Positions 38,301 to 50,467 of a stretch of 64,000 bases of DNA are shown in pieces. The stretch lies in contig JAOUFN010000014.1 in the NCBI GenBank assembly GCA_029858285.1, positions 1-64,000 of the forward strand, in the 5' to 3' direction. Positions within the stretch are counted from its first letter, which is position 1; every line of letters begins with the position of its first letter. The translations under genes were made by a program, and so were the position numbers. The notes under the pieces are model-generated. The model had not been told where the DNA came from. It ran no database searches and saw nothing but the letters and a program-made list of their open reading frames with translations. Source of the stretch: Nitrospirota bacterium (GTDB lineage Bacteria > Nitrospirota > JACRHL01).

Positions 38301-39962
38301 CTACTCATGAGGTTCGGGCTCCTCACCACGCATGAGGCGGAACTCGATGGCGTCCACCAGGGCCTGATAGCTGGCCTCGATGATGTTGCTGGACACCCCC
38401 ACCGTGCCCCAGGTGCCATGCGCGTCGCCGCTCTCCACCAGCACCCGCACCCGGGAGGCGGTGCCGTGGGAACCGGTCAACACCCGCACCTTGTAATCCA
38501 GCAGGCGGAACTCGGCAATCTGGGGATAAAACCCCGCCAGCGCCTTGCGCAGGGCCAGATCCAGAGCGTTGACCGGACCGTCTCCCTCCGATACCTCGTG
38601 CCGCTCCTGCCCGCCCACGCGCACCTTGACGATGGCTTCCGACACGGAGGGGTCGTGGTTCCCCCGCCGCCCGGCAATCACCCGAAAACCGGCCAGCTCG
38701 AAGAAGCGCCGGTGGGTGCCCATGGCCTTGCGGATGAGCAGCTCGAAGGAGGCCTCGGCGCCCTCGAACTGGAAGCCGCTGGCCTCCAGGTCCTTGAGCT
38801 GGGCGAGGATGTCTGCCGACAGGGCGCTCTGGTCCGACAGGTCGATGCCGAACTCCTTGGCCTTGTAGAGGATGTTGCTGCGCCCGGAATAGTCGGAGAT
38901 GAGCACCCGCCGGTGGTTGCCCACCGTCTCCGGGGCCACGTGTTCGTAGGTGGCGGCGTTTTTTTCCACCGCCGAGACGTGGATCCCGCCCTTGTGGGCA
39001 AAGGCCGATTCGCCCACATACGGCATGTGCTTGTTGTGGGTGAGGTTGGCCAGCTCGTACAGGCCGCCGCTGGTCTCCTTGAGCAGCCCCAACCCGCCGG
39101 GGGGCAGCACGGGGATGCCCATTTTCAGCTCCAGGTTGGCGATCACCGAGATCAGGTTGGCGTTGCCGCAGCGCTCGCCAAAGCCGTTGATGGTGCCCTG
39201 CACCTGCGTGGCGCCGCACTGAATGGCCGTGAGGCTGTTGGCCACCGCCACCTCGCTGTCGTTGTGGCAGTGGATGCCCAGGGGGGCGGTGACGCGGGGG
39301 CGCACCGCCTGCATGATGTCGCGCACCTCCCACGGCATGCTGCCGCCGTTGGTGTCGCACAGCACCAGACAGTCCGCCCCCCCCTCCTGGGCCGCCTGAA
39401 TGGTGGCGATGGCGTATTCCGGATCGGCCTTGTAGCCGTCGAAAAAATGCTCGGCGTCGTAGAACACCCGGGAGCGGTGCGCCTTCAGGTAGCGCACCGT
39501 GTCGCGGATCAACTCCAGGTTGCGCTCCAGGGGGATGTTCAGGGCGCTGGTGACGTGAAAATTCCAGCTTTTGCCAAAAATGGTGATGACGTCCACCCCG
39601 GAGGCGAGCAGACCCGCCACGTTGACGTCGTCCTCCACCGCGTTGGAGGCGCGGTGGGTGGAACCGAAGGCGGTGATCTGGGCGTGTTTGAGCTCCAGGT
39701 CGCGCACTCGTTCGAAAAACTCCGTTTCGCGCGGGTTGGAACTGGGCCAGCCGCCCTCGATGTAGCGCACCCCCAGGTCGTCCAGATAACCCACGGCGCG
39801 CACCTTGTCGTGGACCGACAGGTTGACGTCCTCGGCCTGACAGCCGTCCCTCAGGGTGGTGTCATAAATCGCCACCCGGGCGCCGCTGGCGTGGGCAGGC
39901 GTCGGCCCGGTGGGCGGCGCGGCGTCTTTTCGTTTTCCGGGGCGGCCCGCCGGGGGGGTCAT
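38301..39962 (-). CDS. cimA: citramalate synthase (TIGR00977-like)
   Basis: [74 protein letters not shown]. Confidence 0.93.
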   Translation of the reverse strand: MTPPAGRPGKRKDAAPPTGPTPAHASGARVAIYDTTLRDGCQAEDVNLSVHDKVRAVGYLDDLGVRYIEGGWPSSNPRETEFFERVRDLELKHAQITAFGSTHRASNAVEDDVNVAGLLASGVDVITIFGKSWNFHVTSALNIPLERNLELIRDTVRYLKAHRSRVFYDAEHFFDGYKADPEYAIATIQAAQEGGADCLVLCDTNGGSMPWEVRDIMQAVRPRVTAPLGIHCHNDSEVAVANSLTAIQCGATQVQGTINGFGERCGNANLISVIANLELKMGIPVLPPGGLGLLKETSGGLYELANLTHNKHMPYVGESAFAHKGGIHVSAVEKNAATYEHVAPETVGNHRRVLISDYSGRSNILYKAKEFGIDLSDQSALSADILAQLKDLEASGFQFEGAEASFELLIRKAMGTHRRFFELAGFRVIAGRRGNHDPSVSEAIVKVRVGGQERHEVSEGDGPVNALDLALRKALAGFYPQIAEFRLLDYKVRVLTGSHGTASRVRVLVESGDAHGTWGTVGVSSNIIEASYQALVDAIEFRLMRGEEPEPHE

Positions 39963-41191
39963 TTTTTCTTCCCCTTGTCGGGTCCGGCCAGCCCGAAGGC
40001 GTCGTGCAGGGCACGCACCGCCAGCTCGGTGTAGCGCTCGTTGATGACGCAGGAGATCTTGATCTCGCTGGTGGAGATCATGAGGATGTTGATCTTGTCC
40101 TTCGCCAGGGCATCGAACATCTGGGCGGCCACGCCGCTGTGGGAGCGCATGCCCACCCCCACCACGCTGACCTTGGCGATGTCCTCTTCCACCGCTACGT
40201 TCAGCGGCTTGTCGTCCACGCTGATGTCGGCCATCAGCTTGCGGGCCTGGCTCAGGTCGGCACGGGGCACGGTGAACGAAATGTCCGTGGTGCCCTGGTG
40301 GCTGACGTTCTGGATGATCATGTCGATCAGGATGTTGGCCCCGGAGACTTTCTGGAAGATCTGCGACGCCACCCCCGGATGGTCCGGCACCTGATGGATG
40401 GTGATTTTGGCCTGATTGCGGTCGTAGGTGACCCCCGAGACGGCGAGTTGTTCCATTTCCTTGTCTTCCTCCGTGACCAGCGTTCCCGGTTCATCCGAGA
40501 AACTGGACAACACCTGTAACGGCACATTGTGGCGCATGGCGAACAGTACCGAGCGGGTTTGCAGCACCTTGGCGCCCAGACTGGCCAATTCCAGCATTTC
40601 CTCGAAGCTGATGCGGTCCAGCTTGCGGGCGTGGGACACGATGCGCGGGTCCGCCGTGTAGACCCCGTCCACATCGGTGTAAATGTCGCAGCGGTCGGCC
40701 TGCAACGCGGCGGCCACCGCCACGGCGGTAAGGTCCGAACCGCCGCGCCCCAGGGTGGTGACGTCGGAAGCCCGGCTGATGCCTTGAAAACCGGCCACCA
40801 CCGCCACACTGCCAGCCGCCAGACACTCCTTCAAACGCTCGCCGGTGACCCGTTCGATGCGCGCCTTGGTGTGCTCCGAGTCGGTTTCGATGCCGACCTG
40901 ACGGCCGGTGAACGCCTGCGCCGGGATGCCCCGGGCCTCCAGCGCCATGGCCAGCAAGGCGATGGTCACCCGCTCCCCGGTGGACAGCAGCAAGTCCATC
41001 TCGCGGGGGGGCGGCAGTTCCATGATCTGGTGGGCCAGCCCCACCAGACGGTCGGTTTCGCCGGCCATGGCCGACACCACCACCACCACCTGGTGCCCCT
41101 GGGCGCGCACCCGGTTTACCCGTGCCGCGACGTTCTGGATGCGGGCCACGTCGCCTACGGACGTGCCACCGAATTTTTGCACGATCAACAC
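39959..41191 (-). CDS. lysC: aspartate kinase
   Basis: [50 protein letters not shown] start at 41191. Confidence 0.95.
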   Translation of the reverse strand: MLIVQKFGGTSVGDVARIQNVAARVNRVRAQGHQVVVVVSAMAGETDRLVGLAHQIMELPPPREMDLLLSTGERVTIALLAMALEARGIPAQAFTGRQVGIETDSEHTKARIERVTGERLKECLAAGSVAVVAGFQGISRASDVTTLGRGGSDLTAVAVAAALQADRCDIYTDVDGVYTADPRIVSHARKLDRISFEEMLELASLGAKVLQTRSVLFAMRHNVPLQVLSSFSDEPGTLVTEEDKEMEQLAVSGVTYDRNQAKITIHQVPDHPGVASQIFQKVSGANILIDMIIQNVSHQGTTDISFTVPRADLSQARKLMADISVDDKPLNVAVEEDIAKVSVVGVGMRSHSGVAAQMFDALAKDKINILMISTSEIKISCVINERYTELAVRALHDAFGLAGPDKGKKK

Positions 41192-42330
41192 GACAGTGCG
41201 TACTCCCTGTTCCAGGACCGGACCGGCGCCGCCATGGCCGCCCGTTCGGAAAATCCCGCCCCTGCGATCACCCTCCTGGCACGCGACCACTCCCCTTCCG
41301 CAAGCTCGGCGCACAGCCAGGGGACTTCGCCCTCCAGATGGCCGCCGCTCAGGGAACTGGTCACATGGTCGCAGGTGACCACCATGCGCCCCGCACCCAG
41401 CCCCGCCGCCAGGGGGCCGATCAAATCCCGGTCCAGCGCCGCCAGCACGGCGGCCTTGGCCAGGGGGTCGCGGCGGTGCGCGGCCAGGTCCGGCGCCTCC
41501 ACATGCACCACCACCCCCCGGTGCCGGGTGAGCAGGGCCAGTGCGGATTGGGCCTTGGAGCGCAGACAGGTGTCCATGTCTCCGGTGGCGCCCGCCACCC
41601 GGGGGACTTCCATCCCCAGAAAATGGCCGATGCCGCGCACCAGATCCACCCCGGTCACCACCGCCTGATACGGCGATGCCCCCGCAGGCCGGAACCGCGC
41701 ACCGCCCCCCCACGGCCACAGGGTCCATGCGCCGCCCATGTGCTTCTGCAACGCCGTCAGCGCCTGCGCGCAGGGCAACACCCCGGCCAGCGGCACGGGC
41801 AGGCCGGTGAGGCCGTGGGGCGGCGGGACATCGGCCGCAGAGTCGGCGGCGGAGTCGGCGGCGGAGACCAGCAGGAGGTGGCGGCCGGAGGCCTCCGGGC
41901 ACAGGCACATGCCGAGCGCGGCCAGAAACGCCACCGCCCGACGCGCCAGGGCGAGGGAGGCCGGGCCGTCCAGCACCTCGAGCAGGTGCGTGGAGGGATC
42001 GGTCAGCGGGCCGCTCAGGCGCACCCAGGTGGCGCGCAGCGCCTGTTCTCCGGGGGCCACGTCGATGCCCCGCCCGCGCGCTTCGACCGCGGCGCGGCCA
42101 TAGGCCGGTGCACTCACCCCCAAAAGGGTGGGGATGCCGCTGTCGCTGCCGGGACGGCGCCCGGTCGGGGTCGGCTGCATGCGCCCCACCCGTCCCAAAG
42201 CCGCCAGACGGTCCAGATTCGGCGTGGGGGCGGCCTCCAGCGGGGTTTTGGCACTTCCGTCTTTACTGCCCAGCAGGGGGCACGGCTCGTCCGCCGCGCC
42301 GTCCAGAATCACCAGTAGGTCGCGCACCAC
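41185..42330 (-). CDS. cofactor-independent phosphoglycerate mutase-like protein, putative homoserine kinase (TIGR02535-like)
   Basis: [12 protein letters not shown]...[36 protein letters not shown]; position between thrC and lysC. Confidence 0.8.
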   Translation of the reverse strand: MVRDLLVILDGAADEPCPLLGSKDGSAKTPLEAAPTPNLDRLAALGRVGRMQPTPTGRRPGSDSGIPTLLGVSAPAYGRAAVEARGRGIDVAPGEQALRATWVRLSGPLTDPSTHLLEVLDGPASLALARRAVAFLAALGMCLCPEASGRHLLLVSAADSAADSAADVPPPHGLTGLPVPLAGVLPCAQALTALQKHMGGAWTLWPWGGGARFRPAGASPYQAVVTGVDLVRGIGHFLGMEVPRVAGATGDMDTCLRSKAQSALALLTRHRGVVVHVEAPDLAAHRRDPLAKAAVLAALDRDLIGPLAAGLGAGRMVVTCDHVTSSLSGGHLEGEVPWLCAELAEGEWSRARRVIAGAGFSERAAMAAPVRSWNREYALSC

Positions 42331-42339
42331 GATTGCCGC

Positions 42340-43401
42340 CTAAAAGCCGAGGACGTGCAACACGGCGTTGAGGGTGGCGTCCACCGTCTTCGGGGCGTCG
42401 ATGACCTTGAGGGCCACGTCCGGGTCCTTCAGGCCGTGGCCGGTGAGGGTGCACACCACGCGGTCGCCGGGCTGGAACAGGTTGGCCTTGTTGGCCTTGA
42501 TCAATCCCGCCACCGAGGCGGCGGAGGCGGGTTCGCAGAACACCCCCTCCAGCGCCGCGATCATGCGGTAGGCGTCCAGAATCTCGGCGTCCGAGACCAT
42601 GTCGATGCGGCCGCCGGACTCGCGGGCGGCGTCGGTGGCGCCCTTCCAACTGGCCGGGTTGCCGATGCGGATGGCGGTGGCGATGGTGGACGGCTTTTCC
42701 ACCACATGCCCCAGCACGATGGGGGCCGAACCCTCCGCCTGCCACCCCATCATTTTGGGCAGGGCGCGGGACAGCCCCTTGTCGCGGTACTCCCGGTACC
42801 CCTTCCAGTAGGCGGTGATGTTGCCCGCGTTGCCCACCGGCAGAAAATGGTAGTCCGGGGCGTTGCCGAGCTGGTCCACCACCTCGAAGGCGGCGGTTTT
42901 CTGCCCCTCGAGGCGGAACGGATTGATGGAATTGACCAGGGTGATGGGAAAGCTGGCGGAGATCTCGCTGACGATGCGCAACGCCTGATCGAAATTGCCC
43001 TGCACCTGAATCACCTTGGCGCCGTAGGCCATGGCCTGGGCCAGCTTGCCCAGGGCGATCTTGCCCTCGGGGATGAGCACGAACACGTCCATCCCGGCGC
43101 TGGCGCCGTAGGCCGCGGCGGCGGCGGAGGTGTTGCCGGTGGAGGCGCAGATGATCGAGGTCGCCCCCTTCTCCCGGGCCTTGCTCACGGCCATGGTCAT
43201 GCCCCGGTCCTTGAACGAGCCGGTGGGGTTGGCGCCATCGTACTTGAGGTAGATTTCGATGTCCGGGTTGATCGCCATGTTCAGGCGCCGGGTGGGGATG
43301 AGGGGGGTGTTGCCCTCCTGCAACGTCACCACCGGCGTCTTGTCGGTCACCGGCAAAAATTCGCGGTATTCACGGATCAGGCCGCGCCACATTGTGGCCA
43401 T
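42340..43401 (-). CDS. thrC: threonine synthase
   Basis: [55 protein letters not shown]. Confidence 0.96.
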   Translation of the reverse strand: MATMWRGLIREYREFLPVTDKTPVVTLQEGNTPLIPTRRLNMAINPDIEIYLKYDGANPTGSFKDRGMTMAVSKAREKGATSIICASTGNTSAAAAAYGASAGMDVFVLIPEGKIALGKLAQAMAYGAKVIQVQGNFDQALRIVSEISASFPITLVNSINPFRLEGQKTAAFEVVDQLGNAPDYHFLPVGNAGNITAYWKGYREYRDKGLSRALPKMMGWQAEGSAPIVLGHVVEKPSTIATAIRIGNPASWKGATDAARESGGRIDMVSDAEILDAYRMIAALEGVFCEPASAASVAGLIKANKANLFQPGDRVVCTLTGHGLKDPDVALKVIDAPKTVDATLNAVLHVLGF

Positions 43402-43502
43402 TACGGGGCCTCCTCATTCGGAAACAGATCAGCACACATCATCACACACCCCATCCTCACCCCCCACCTATCGGCATCATGCGCCGCCACCATGGGGCGC
43501 CG

Positions 43503-44816
43503 TCATACGTCTTCGGCTTCCACGCGGATCAACGTGGCGGGGTCGGCCACGCAATCCAGCTTTTCGATCTCCTGCAGGGCGTCCTGCACCGACTGCTCCA
43601 CGGCGCGGTGGGTCATCACCACCAGGCTCACGGTTTTGCCGGAGGCCTGGCTGTCCTGAATCACGCGCGCGATGCTGATGCGGTGACGTCCGAACACCCC
43701 GGCAATATCGGCCAGCACGCCGGGCCGGTCCACCACCCTCAGGTGCAGGTAATACAGGGACTCGATGCGCGCCATGGGGCGGATCACCAGAGGCCTGCGC
43801 TCGCCCTGCTGAAAGCCCATGGGCGGCACCTGCGTGGCCTTGCCGCCGTGCACCCGGCGCGCCAGATCGACGATGTCGCCCACCACCGCGCTGCCGGTGG
43901 CCTGGGCGCCCGCGCCACGGCCATAAAACAGGGTTTCGCCCACGCGGTCGCCGGTGACGGCCACGGCGTTGAACACGCCGTCCACCTGGGCGATGAGCTG
44001 GTTGTCGGGCACCATGGTGGGGTGCACCCGCGCCTCGATCTCCCCTTCCACCTCCTTGGCGATGGCCAGCAGCTTGACCTTGCAGCCAAAGGCCTCGGCG
44101 TAGGCCAGATCCACCGGGCTCACACGGGTGATGCCCTCGGTATAGATGTCGTCCACGTCGACCTGGCCGCCAAAGGACAGGGAGATGAGGATCGCCAGCT
44201 TGTGGGCGGTGTCGATCCCTTCCACGTCGTAGGTGGGGTCGGCCTCGGCGTAGCCCAGCTTCTGGGCCTCGGCCAGCACCTCGTCGAAGGAGGAGCCGTT
44301 GTCGGTCATCTCGGTGAGAATGTAGTTGGCGGTGCCGTTGATGATGCCGAACAGGGAAAGGATGCGGTCGCCGGTAAAGCCCTCGCGCAGGGAGCGCAGG
44401 ATGGGGATGCCGCCGCCCACGGCGGCCTCGAAGCGGTATTGCACCCCGGCACTGGCGGCGGCGGCAAACAACTCTTCGCCGTGGGCTGCGATCAGCGCCT
44501 TGTTGGCGGTCACCACGTGCTTGCCCGCGGCAAACGCGGCCAGCGTGAAGTCCCGCGCCACGCCGGTGCCCCCCACCAGTTCGACGACGATGTCCACCCC
44601 CGGATCGGCGATCAGGGCGGCGGCGTCGGAGGTGCCCACCCCCTTGGGCAGCTTGAGGCTGGCCAGACGTTTGGCATCCTTCTCCGCCACCCGTGCCAGA
44701 TGGACCGGAAAGCCGGTGCGGCGGCGGATGACGTCCGCGTTTTCCAGCAGGATGGAGGCGGTGCCGCCCCCGACCGTGCCGGCGCCGATGATGCCGATGT
44801 TCACTGCGCTGGACAT
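43503..44816 (-). CDS. hom: homoserine dehydrogenase with ACT domain
   Basis: NIGIIGAGTVGGGTASIL; GIINGTANYILTEM; C-terminal ACT. Confidence 0.96.
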   Translation of the reverse strand: MSSAVNIGIIGAGTVGGGTASILLENADVIRRRTGFPVHLARVAEKDAKRLASLKLPKGVGTSDAAALIADPGVDIVVELVGGTGVARDFTLAAFAAGKHVVTANKALIAAHGEELFAAAASAGVQYRFEAAVGGGIPILRSLREGFTGDRILSLFGIINGTANYILTEMTDNGSSFDEVLAEAQKLGYAEADPTYDVEGIDTAHKLAILISLSFGGQVDVDDIYTEGITRVSPVDLAYAEAFGCKVKLLAIAKEVEGEIEARVHPTMVPDNQLIAQVDGVFNAVAVTGDRVGETLFYGRGAGAQATGSAVVGDIVDLARRVHGGKATQVPPMGFQQGERRPLVIRPMARIESLYYLHLRVVDRPGVLADIAGVFGRHRISIARVIQDSQASGKTVSLVVMTHRAVEQSVQDALQEIEKLDCVADPATLIRVEAEDV

Positions 44817-44867
44817 GATGGACTCTTTCTGGTCTCTGTCGGGCCTGGCAAAGCGCCTCCCCGTTGC

Positions 44868-46094
44868 CTACAACACCTTGCGGATGGCGCGGCACGCCTG
44901 GCGGATGCGGTGTTCGTTCTCCACCAGCGCAATGCGCACGAACTGGTCGCCGTATTCACCAAAACCGATGCCGGGGCTGACCGCCACCTTGGCCTCGCGA
45001 ATGAGGAATTTGGCGAACTCCAGGGAGCCCATGGCCTGATGCTTGTCGGGAATTTCGGCCCATACGAACATGCTGGCCCTGGGGCTGTCCACGGTCCACC
45101 CGGCCCGGTGCAGGTTTTCCACCAGCACGTCGCGGCGCGCCTGGTACATGTGGCGAATTTCGTTCACGCACTCCTGGGGGCCGTTGAGGGCATGGGTGGC
45201 CGCGATCTGGATGGGCTGGAACATGCCGTAGTCGAGGTAGGACTTGATCTTGGCCAGGGCCGCCAGAATCTCGCGGTTGCCCACGCAAAAGCCGACCCGC
45301 CAGCCGGGCATGTTGTAGGTCTTGGACAGGGAATAGAATTCCACCGCCACGTCCTTGGCCCCTGGCACCTGGAGGATGGAGGGGGCCACGTAATCGTCGA
45401 AGGTGATTTCGGCATAGGCCACGTCGGACACCACCAGGATGCCGTGCTCGCGGGCGAAATCGACCACCTTTTCGTAAAACGCCAGGTCCACCACCTGGGC
45501 CGTGGGGTTGGAGGGAAAATTCACCAGCAGTACCTTGGGGGTGGGCCAGCAATCCCGAACCGCCTTGGTCAGTTCCTCGAAATAGTCGAGGTTCTTGTGC
45601 ATCGGCACGTGGCGGATGTCGCCACCGGCCAGGATGAATCCATAGGGGTGAATGGGGTAAGCCGGGTTCGGGGCCAGGATCACATCGCCCGGATTGGTGA
45701 TGGCGGTGGCCAGGCTCGCCAGCCCCTCCTTGGAGCCGATGGTCACCACCGCCTCGGTTTCCGGGTCCAGATCGACATTGAATTTGCGCTTGTAGAAGGC
45801 GCAGACCGCCTTGCGCAGACCCATGATGCCGCGGGAAAGGGAGTAGCGGTGGTTGCGCGGGTCGCGGGCCGCCTCGCACAGCTTGTCGACGATGTGCTGG
45901 GGGGTCGGCTGGTCCGGATTGCCCATGCCGAAGTCGATGATGTCCTCGCCCCGGCGGCGGGCGGACATTTTCAACTCGGTGACGGTGGCAAAAACGTAGG
46001 GGGGCAGCCGCTTGATGCGATGAAAATCGGTGTGCAACAGCCGGTCGCTTTCGCGCCGGCGCGGCGGAATGGGCTGGGTGGTGGAGTCGGTCAC
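44868..46094 (-). CDS. alaC: class I/II aminotransferase (AlaC/DapL-like)
   Basis: [41 protein letters not shown] start at 46094 preceded by GGAGGAAGG. Confidence 0.85.
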   Translation of the reverse strand: MTDSTTQPIPPRRRESDRLLHTDFHRIKRLPPYVFATVTELKMSARRRGEDIIDFGMGNPDQPTPQHIVDKLCEAARDPRNHRYSLSRGIMGLRKAVCAFYKRKFNVDLDPETEAVVTIGSKEGLASLATAITNPGDVILAPNPAYPIHPYGFILAGGDIRHVPMHKNLDYFEELTKAVRDCWPTPKVLLVNFPSNPTAQVVDLAFYEKVVDFAREHGILVVSDVAYAEITFDDYVAPSILQVPGAKDVAVEFYSLSKTYNMPGWRVGFCVGNREILAALAKIKSYLDYGMFQPIQIAATHALNGPQECVNEIRHMYQARRDVLVENLHRAGWTVDSPRASMFVWAEIPDKHQAMGSLEFAKFLIREAKVAVSPGIGFGEYGDQFVRIALVENEHRIRQACRAIRKVL

Positions 46095-46098
46095 GACA

Positions 46099-46989
46099 CT
46101 ACCTTCCTCCCACAGCGGCCAGCAGCGTCGCCGCGTTGAAAGAACTACGCACCCGTGGCCCGGACGCCACATGCCGGAAACCCATGTTCAAGGCCTTCTC
46201 CTTCAAATCCGCGAACCCTTCGGGGGCCAGAAAGCGCGCCACCGGCCGGTGGGCCGACGTGGGGCGCAGATACTGCCCCAGGGTAAGCACGTCGCACCCC
46301 GCCTCCCGCAGGTCGCGGAACACCTGTAACAACTCCGCATCCGTCTCCCCCAGCCCGGCCATCACGCCGGACTTGGTAACCAGTTGCGGAAACTCTTTTT
46401 TGACGCCCGCCAGCAGCGCCAGTGATCCCCGGTAATCCGCTCCGGGCCGGACCGCCGCGTAGAGCCGGGAGACCGTCTCCACGTTGTGGTTGAAGACCTC
46501 CGGCCGCTCCGCCGCGATGCGCCGCACGGCGGCGGCATCCCCCCGAAAATCCGGGGTGAGCACCTCCAGCGTGGTCCCCGGCGACAGCCGCCGCACCGCC
46601 CGCAGCACCGCAACAAACTGGCCCGAGCCGCCGTCGGGCAGGTCGTCGCGGTCCACCGAAGTGACCACCACATGCTTCAACCCCATGGTCCGGGCCACCA
46701 GCGCCAGCCGCTCCGGCTCGCCCGCGTCCACCGCCGCCGGGGTGCCGGTGGCCACGGCGCAGAAAGCGCAGGCGCGGGTGCAGACCTCACCCAGAATCAT
46801 GAAGGTCGCCACCCCGCGGCCAAAACAGTCCGCCAGATTGGGGCAGCGGGCCTCCTCACATACCGTGACCAGCTCCGCCTGCCGCAACACCACGCGCAGC
46901 GGATCCCCCGCGCCCATGGGACGCGCCCGCCCGGCGACCCAGCGGGGCAGCCGACCTGCCGTTGCCACTGTTTCCGCCGGTGCGCGCAT
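46099..46989 (-). CDS. lipA: lipoyl synthase
   Basis: [36 protein letters not shown]. Confidence 0.96.
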   Translation of the reverse strand: MRAPAETVATAGRLPRWVAGRARPMGAGDPLRVVLRQAELVTVCEEARCPNLADCFGRGVATFMILGEVCTRACAFCAVATGTPAAVDAGEPERLALVARTMGLKHVVVTSVDRDDLPDGGSGQFVAVLRAVRRLSPGTTLEVLTPDFRGDAAAVRRIAAERPEVFNHNVETVSRLYAAVRPGADYRGSLALLAGVKKEFPQLVTKSGVMAGLGETDAELLQVFRDLREAGCDVLTLGQYLRPTSAHRPVARFLAPEGFADLKEKALNMGFRHVASGPRVRSSFNAATLLAAVGGR

Positions 46990-47001
46990 AAACGGGCAAT
47001 T

Positions 47002-49602
47002 CTACTGGTTGCCGCCGCCCATGTCTATTTGCAGAAAATCTTCCATGCTCGGATTTTCGTCCACCCGGGTCGTGGGACGGGTGGCCGGGGTGAAAATTTC
47101 CGGCGTGTCGTCGCCACCCTTGACCTGCCGACCGGTTTTCGGGTCGACCGGGGCGTGGTAGACAATGCCGGCCGGAATCTTGAACGGCTCATCCGGCAGT
47201 TGCTGCAACGCCACGCGCATGAAGTCGATCCAGATCGGCAGTGCGGCGCGCGCGCCGCTCTCCTTGGCGCCCAGCACGGTGTGGTCGTCCATGCCCACCC
47301 ACACCGCCACCGTGATGTGGGGGCTGCTGCCCACGAACCAGGCGTCGGTGAAGTCGTTGGTGGTGCCGGTTTTGCCGCCCACGTAGGCATTCAGCACCCG
47401 CGCCCTGACGCCCGTGCCCCGCCGGATGACGTCCTCGAGGACGTTGCTGATCATGTAGGCGGTTTCCTCGGTGATGACCTGCTCTACCTTGGGTTCGGCC
47501 AGTTCCAGGGTCTGCTTGTCGTTGTCCACCACGCGCCGGATGTAGTACGGGTCGGTGCGCTTGCCGCCGGACGCGAACACCCCGTAGGCGCGGGTCAGCT
47601 CCATGAGGGTGAGGCTGGAGGAACCCAGCCCCAGGGACAGGTCGTTGGCGAGGTCGGATTCGATCCCCAGCTTGCGGGCAAACGCCTGCACGTTGCGCAG
47701 CCCCAGGCTCTGCAACAGCTTGACCGTGGCCACGTTACGGGAATGGACCAGCGCCTCGCGCAGGGCAATCGGCCCCTGGAAGTCGTGCTCGTAGTTCTCT
47801 GGCTTCCACACGTTGCCGGTGGCCGCGTCACGGAACACCAGGGGGGTGTCCATGACGATGGACGACGGTGTGTATCCCCGGCTGAACGCCGTGGCGTAAA
47901 CAATGGGCTTGAACGCCGACCCCGACTGGCGCCTGGCCATCAGGGCGCGGTTGAACTGGCTGAGGGCGAAGTTGTAGCCCCCGACCATGGCGCGGATTTC
48001 GCCGGTGTGCGGATCCATGGCCAGCAGCGCCCCCTGCGCCACCGGCACCTGCTCCAGGGTGAACGTCATCGGCTCGGAGGTCTTGACGGCAACGTGGATC
48101 ACGTCCCCCACGGCCAACTGCTTGTCCGGGACGAAATCCTTGAGGTCCTCCACGTCGTTGAGCAGGTCCCGCCCCTTGAGCAGGTGGCGCGCCCACTGCA
48201 TGTCTTCCCTGGCGATGGGGCCGAAGAAGTCGTCCACGTTGATCTGGACGGCATCGGCGGAAACGGCCACCACCACGCCTTCATAAATGCGTCCCGGCAC
48301 CAGTTCGGTGCGGATGCGGGCACGGCCATCACTGCCTTCATCGGCGGGCAGTTTCTTTTGCAATTCCTCCCCGGACAGGCGCCGCAACGGCCCTCGCCAC
48401 CCCTGGCGCTTGTCCAGGGCGCGCAATCCGTCGGTCACCGCCTGTTCCGCAGCCTCCTGCATCCCGGCGTCCATGGTGGTGTAGACGCTCAGGCCGCCCT
48501 GATTGACCGCCTCTTCGCCATAGACCGATGTCAGGTGCTTGCGCACCTCCTCCATGAAATACGGGGCCTGGCGCTCGATGCGTTGCGGGCGGCGGAAAAG
48601 CAGATCGGCGGCGTAGGCCAGGCGCAGGGTGTCGTCATCGATCACCCCCTCCGCACGCATGCGCTTGAGCACCACCCCCTGGCGGTTCTTGGCGGCGACG
48701 GCGTCGGCATAGGGGGTGTAGCGGCTGGGGGCGCGGGGCAGTCCGGCGATAAAGGCCGCCTCCGGCAGGGACAGTTGTTCCACGTCCTTGCCAAAATACC
48801 CCTTGGCCGCCGCTTGCGCCCCGTAGGCGCCGTTGCCCAGATAGATCTCGTTCAGGTAGAGCTCGAGGATTTCGTCCTTGCTCAGCACCCGCTCCATTTT
48901 GAGGGCGAGCAGTGCCTCGCGGATTTTGCGGGAGATTTTTTTCTCCCGCGTCAAAAACAGGGTGCGGGCCAACTGCTGGGTGATGGTGCTGCCACCCTGG
49001 CTGAAGCCGCCGCGCGCCAGATTAGCCACCATGGCGCCGCCGATGCGCACCGGATCGATGCCATAGTGCTTGTAGAAGCGGCTGTCCTCTACCGCCAGCA
49101 GGGCGTTCACCAGGTGCTTGGGCATGCGTTCGAGGGGCACATAGACCCGGCGCTCGGCGAAATATTCGCCCACCAGGTCGCCGTGTACGTCGTAGATGCG
49201 GGTGATGGTGCTGTATTCGTGGTTGCGCAGCGCCTTTACATCCGGCAGGGTGCGGGCCAGGGCGGCAACCCACAGGCCTACCCCCACCACCAGACAGGCA
49301 AAGGCCGCGCCGCCGTAGATCAGGATTTCGCGCCGCCGCTGCCACGCCCGCTCCCGCGCCACCAGATAGAGGGCGCGGAATTTCTGCCACTGCAGCGAGA
49401 TCCAGGCCCGCAGCCGCTGCCACGGACCGCGCGCTCCGCCGTCGTTTCCGCCGCCGTCGTTTCCACTGCCGCCGGGACCACCTCCGCCGGGACCACTGCC
49501 GTACGGGGGCGGGGTTGCACCGGATGCGGGGGGCATCGGAGCGGGGTCCTGGGAGTTTACCGGGGAATGGTCCGGGGGGTTTTCCGGGTAATTGTCAGAC
49601 AA
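47002..49602 (-). CDS. mrcA: penicillin-binding protein 1A
   Basis: ALLAVEDSRFYKHYGID; GGSTITQQLARTLFL; RRQSGSAFKPIVYATAF; VGGKTGTTNDFTDAWFVG. Confidence 0.95.
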   Translation of the reverse strand: MSDNYPENPPDHSPVNSQDPAPMPPASGATPPPYGSGPGGGGPGGSGNDGGGNDGGARGPWQRLRAWISLQWQKFRALYLVARERAWQRRREILIYGGAAFACLVVGVGLWVAALARTLPDVKALRNHEYSTITRIYDVHGDLVGEYFAERRVYVPLERMPKHLVNALLAVEDSRFYKHYGIDPVRIGGAMVANLARGGFSQGGSTITQQLARTLFLTREKKISRKIREALLALKMERVLSKDEILELYLNEIYLGNGAYGAQAAAKGYFGKDVEQLSLPEAAFIAGLPRAPSRYTPYADAVAAKNRQGVVLKRMRAEGVIDDDTLRLAYAADLLFRRPQRIERQAPYFMEEVRKHLTSVYGEEAVNQGGLSVYTTMDAGMQEAAEQAVTDGLRALDKRQGWRGPLRRLSGEELQKKLPADEGSDGRARIRTELVPGRIYEGVVVAVSADAVQINVDDFFGPIAREDMQWARHLLKGRDLLNDVEDLKDFVPDKQLAVGDVIHVAVKTSEPMTFTLEQVPVAQGALLAMDPHTGEIRAMVGGYNFALSQFNRALMARRQSGSAFKPIVYATAFSRGYTPSSIVMDTPLVFRDAATGNVWKPENYEHDFQGPIALREALVHSRNVATVKLLQSLGLRNVQAFARKLGIESDLANDLSLGLGSSSLTLMELTRAYGVFASGGKRTDPYYIRRVVDNDKQTLELAEPKVEQVITEETAYMISNVLEDVIRRGTGVRARVLNAYVGGKTGTTNDFTDAWFVGSSPHITVAVWVGMDDHTVLGAKESGARAALPIWIDFMRVALQQLPDEPFKIPAGIVYHAPVDPKTGRQVKGGDDTPEIFTPATRPTTRVDENPSMEDFLQIDMGGGNQ

Positions 49603-49815
49603 GGCTCAGCATATCCGTTGCAAAGGTGACTCGTTGGCTTCCCGCCGGATGCAAGCATACACGATGCACCCCCACCCTGTGGCCCCCCGTTTTGTCGATG
49701 CTTGCTCCGACCCCGCACACTCCATATAATCCGGCCAGGGAATCTGCCGCAACCGCAGGCCAGCCGACTGTGCCGCGCGGATCATTTGCACGAGTTACAG
49801 AAGGAGCGAACCCGT

Positions 49816-49908
49816 ATGGACGAAATGCCCCTCAAACAGTGGATGCTGGGCCTGACGGCAATCGCCGGCGCGGCCACCCTGGCCATCTTCATCATGATGT
49901 TCTTCTAG
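49816..49908 (+). CDS. 30-aa putative membrane microprotein
   Basis: MDEMPLKQWMLGLTAIAGAATLAIFIMMFF; SD-like GAAGGAG upstream; ends 7 nt before yajQ. Confidence 0.45.
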   Translation: MDEMPLKQWMLGLTAIAGAATLAIFIMMFF

Positions 49909-49914
49909 TCCGGA

Positions 49915-50409
49915 ATGGCTACCGACAGCTCTTTTGACGTGGTTTCGGAACTGGACCTGCAAGAGGTCCGCAACGCCGTGGATCAGGTCATGAAGGAAAT
50001 CGGCCAGCGCTTCGACTTCAAGGGCAGCGTCAGTCGCGTCACCCTGGAGGATGACGAAAAACTGGTGCTGCACTCGGACGACGCGGGCAAGCTGCAAAGC
50101 GTGATCCGGGTGCTGGAAGAGCGACTGGTAAAGCGCAGCATCTCTCTCAAAGCCCTGGACTGGGGCAAGGTGGAGCCCGCCGCCAGCGCCACCGTGCGGC
50201 AGACCGCCACCCTGCGCCAGGGGATTCCGGCGGACAAGGCCAAGCTGATCGTCAAGGCGATCAAGGACGCCAAACTCAAGGTGCAGGCCTCCGTGCAGGG
50301 GGATCAGGTGCGGGTTTCGGGCAAGAAACGCGACGATTTGCAGGAGGCGATCCAACTCCTCAAGGGGGGCGACTTCGGGCTGCCCCTTCAGTTCACCAAC
50401 TATCGGTAA
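49915..50409 (+). CDS. yajQ: YajQ family nucleotide-binding protein
   Basis: SSFDVVSELDLQEVRNAVDQVMKEIGQRFDFKGS; RVSGKKRDDLQEAIQLL. Confidence 0.95.
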   Translation: MATDSSFDVVSELDLQEVRNAVDQVMKEIGQRFDFKGSVSRVTLEDDEKLVLHSDDAGKLQSVIRVLEERLVKRSISLKALDWGKVEPAASATVRQTATLRQGIPADKAKLIVKAIKDAKLKVQASVQGDQVRVSGKKRDDLQEAIQLLKGGDFGLPLQFTNYR

Positions 50410-50467
50410 CTCCGGCCACCGGTAACCCCGGCCACGGGCATACTTACCTACCTTCAGGCAGTAACTC

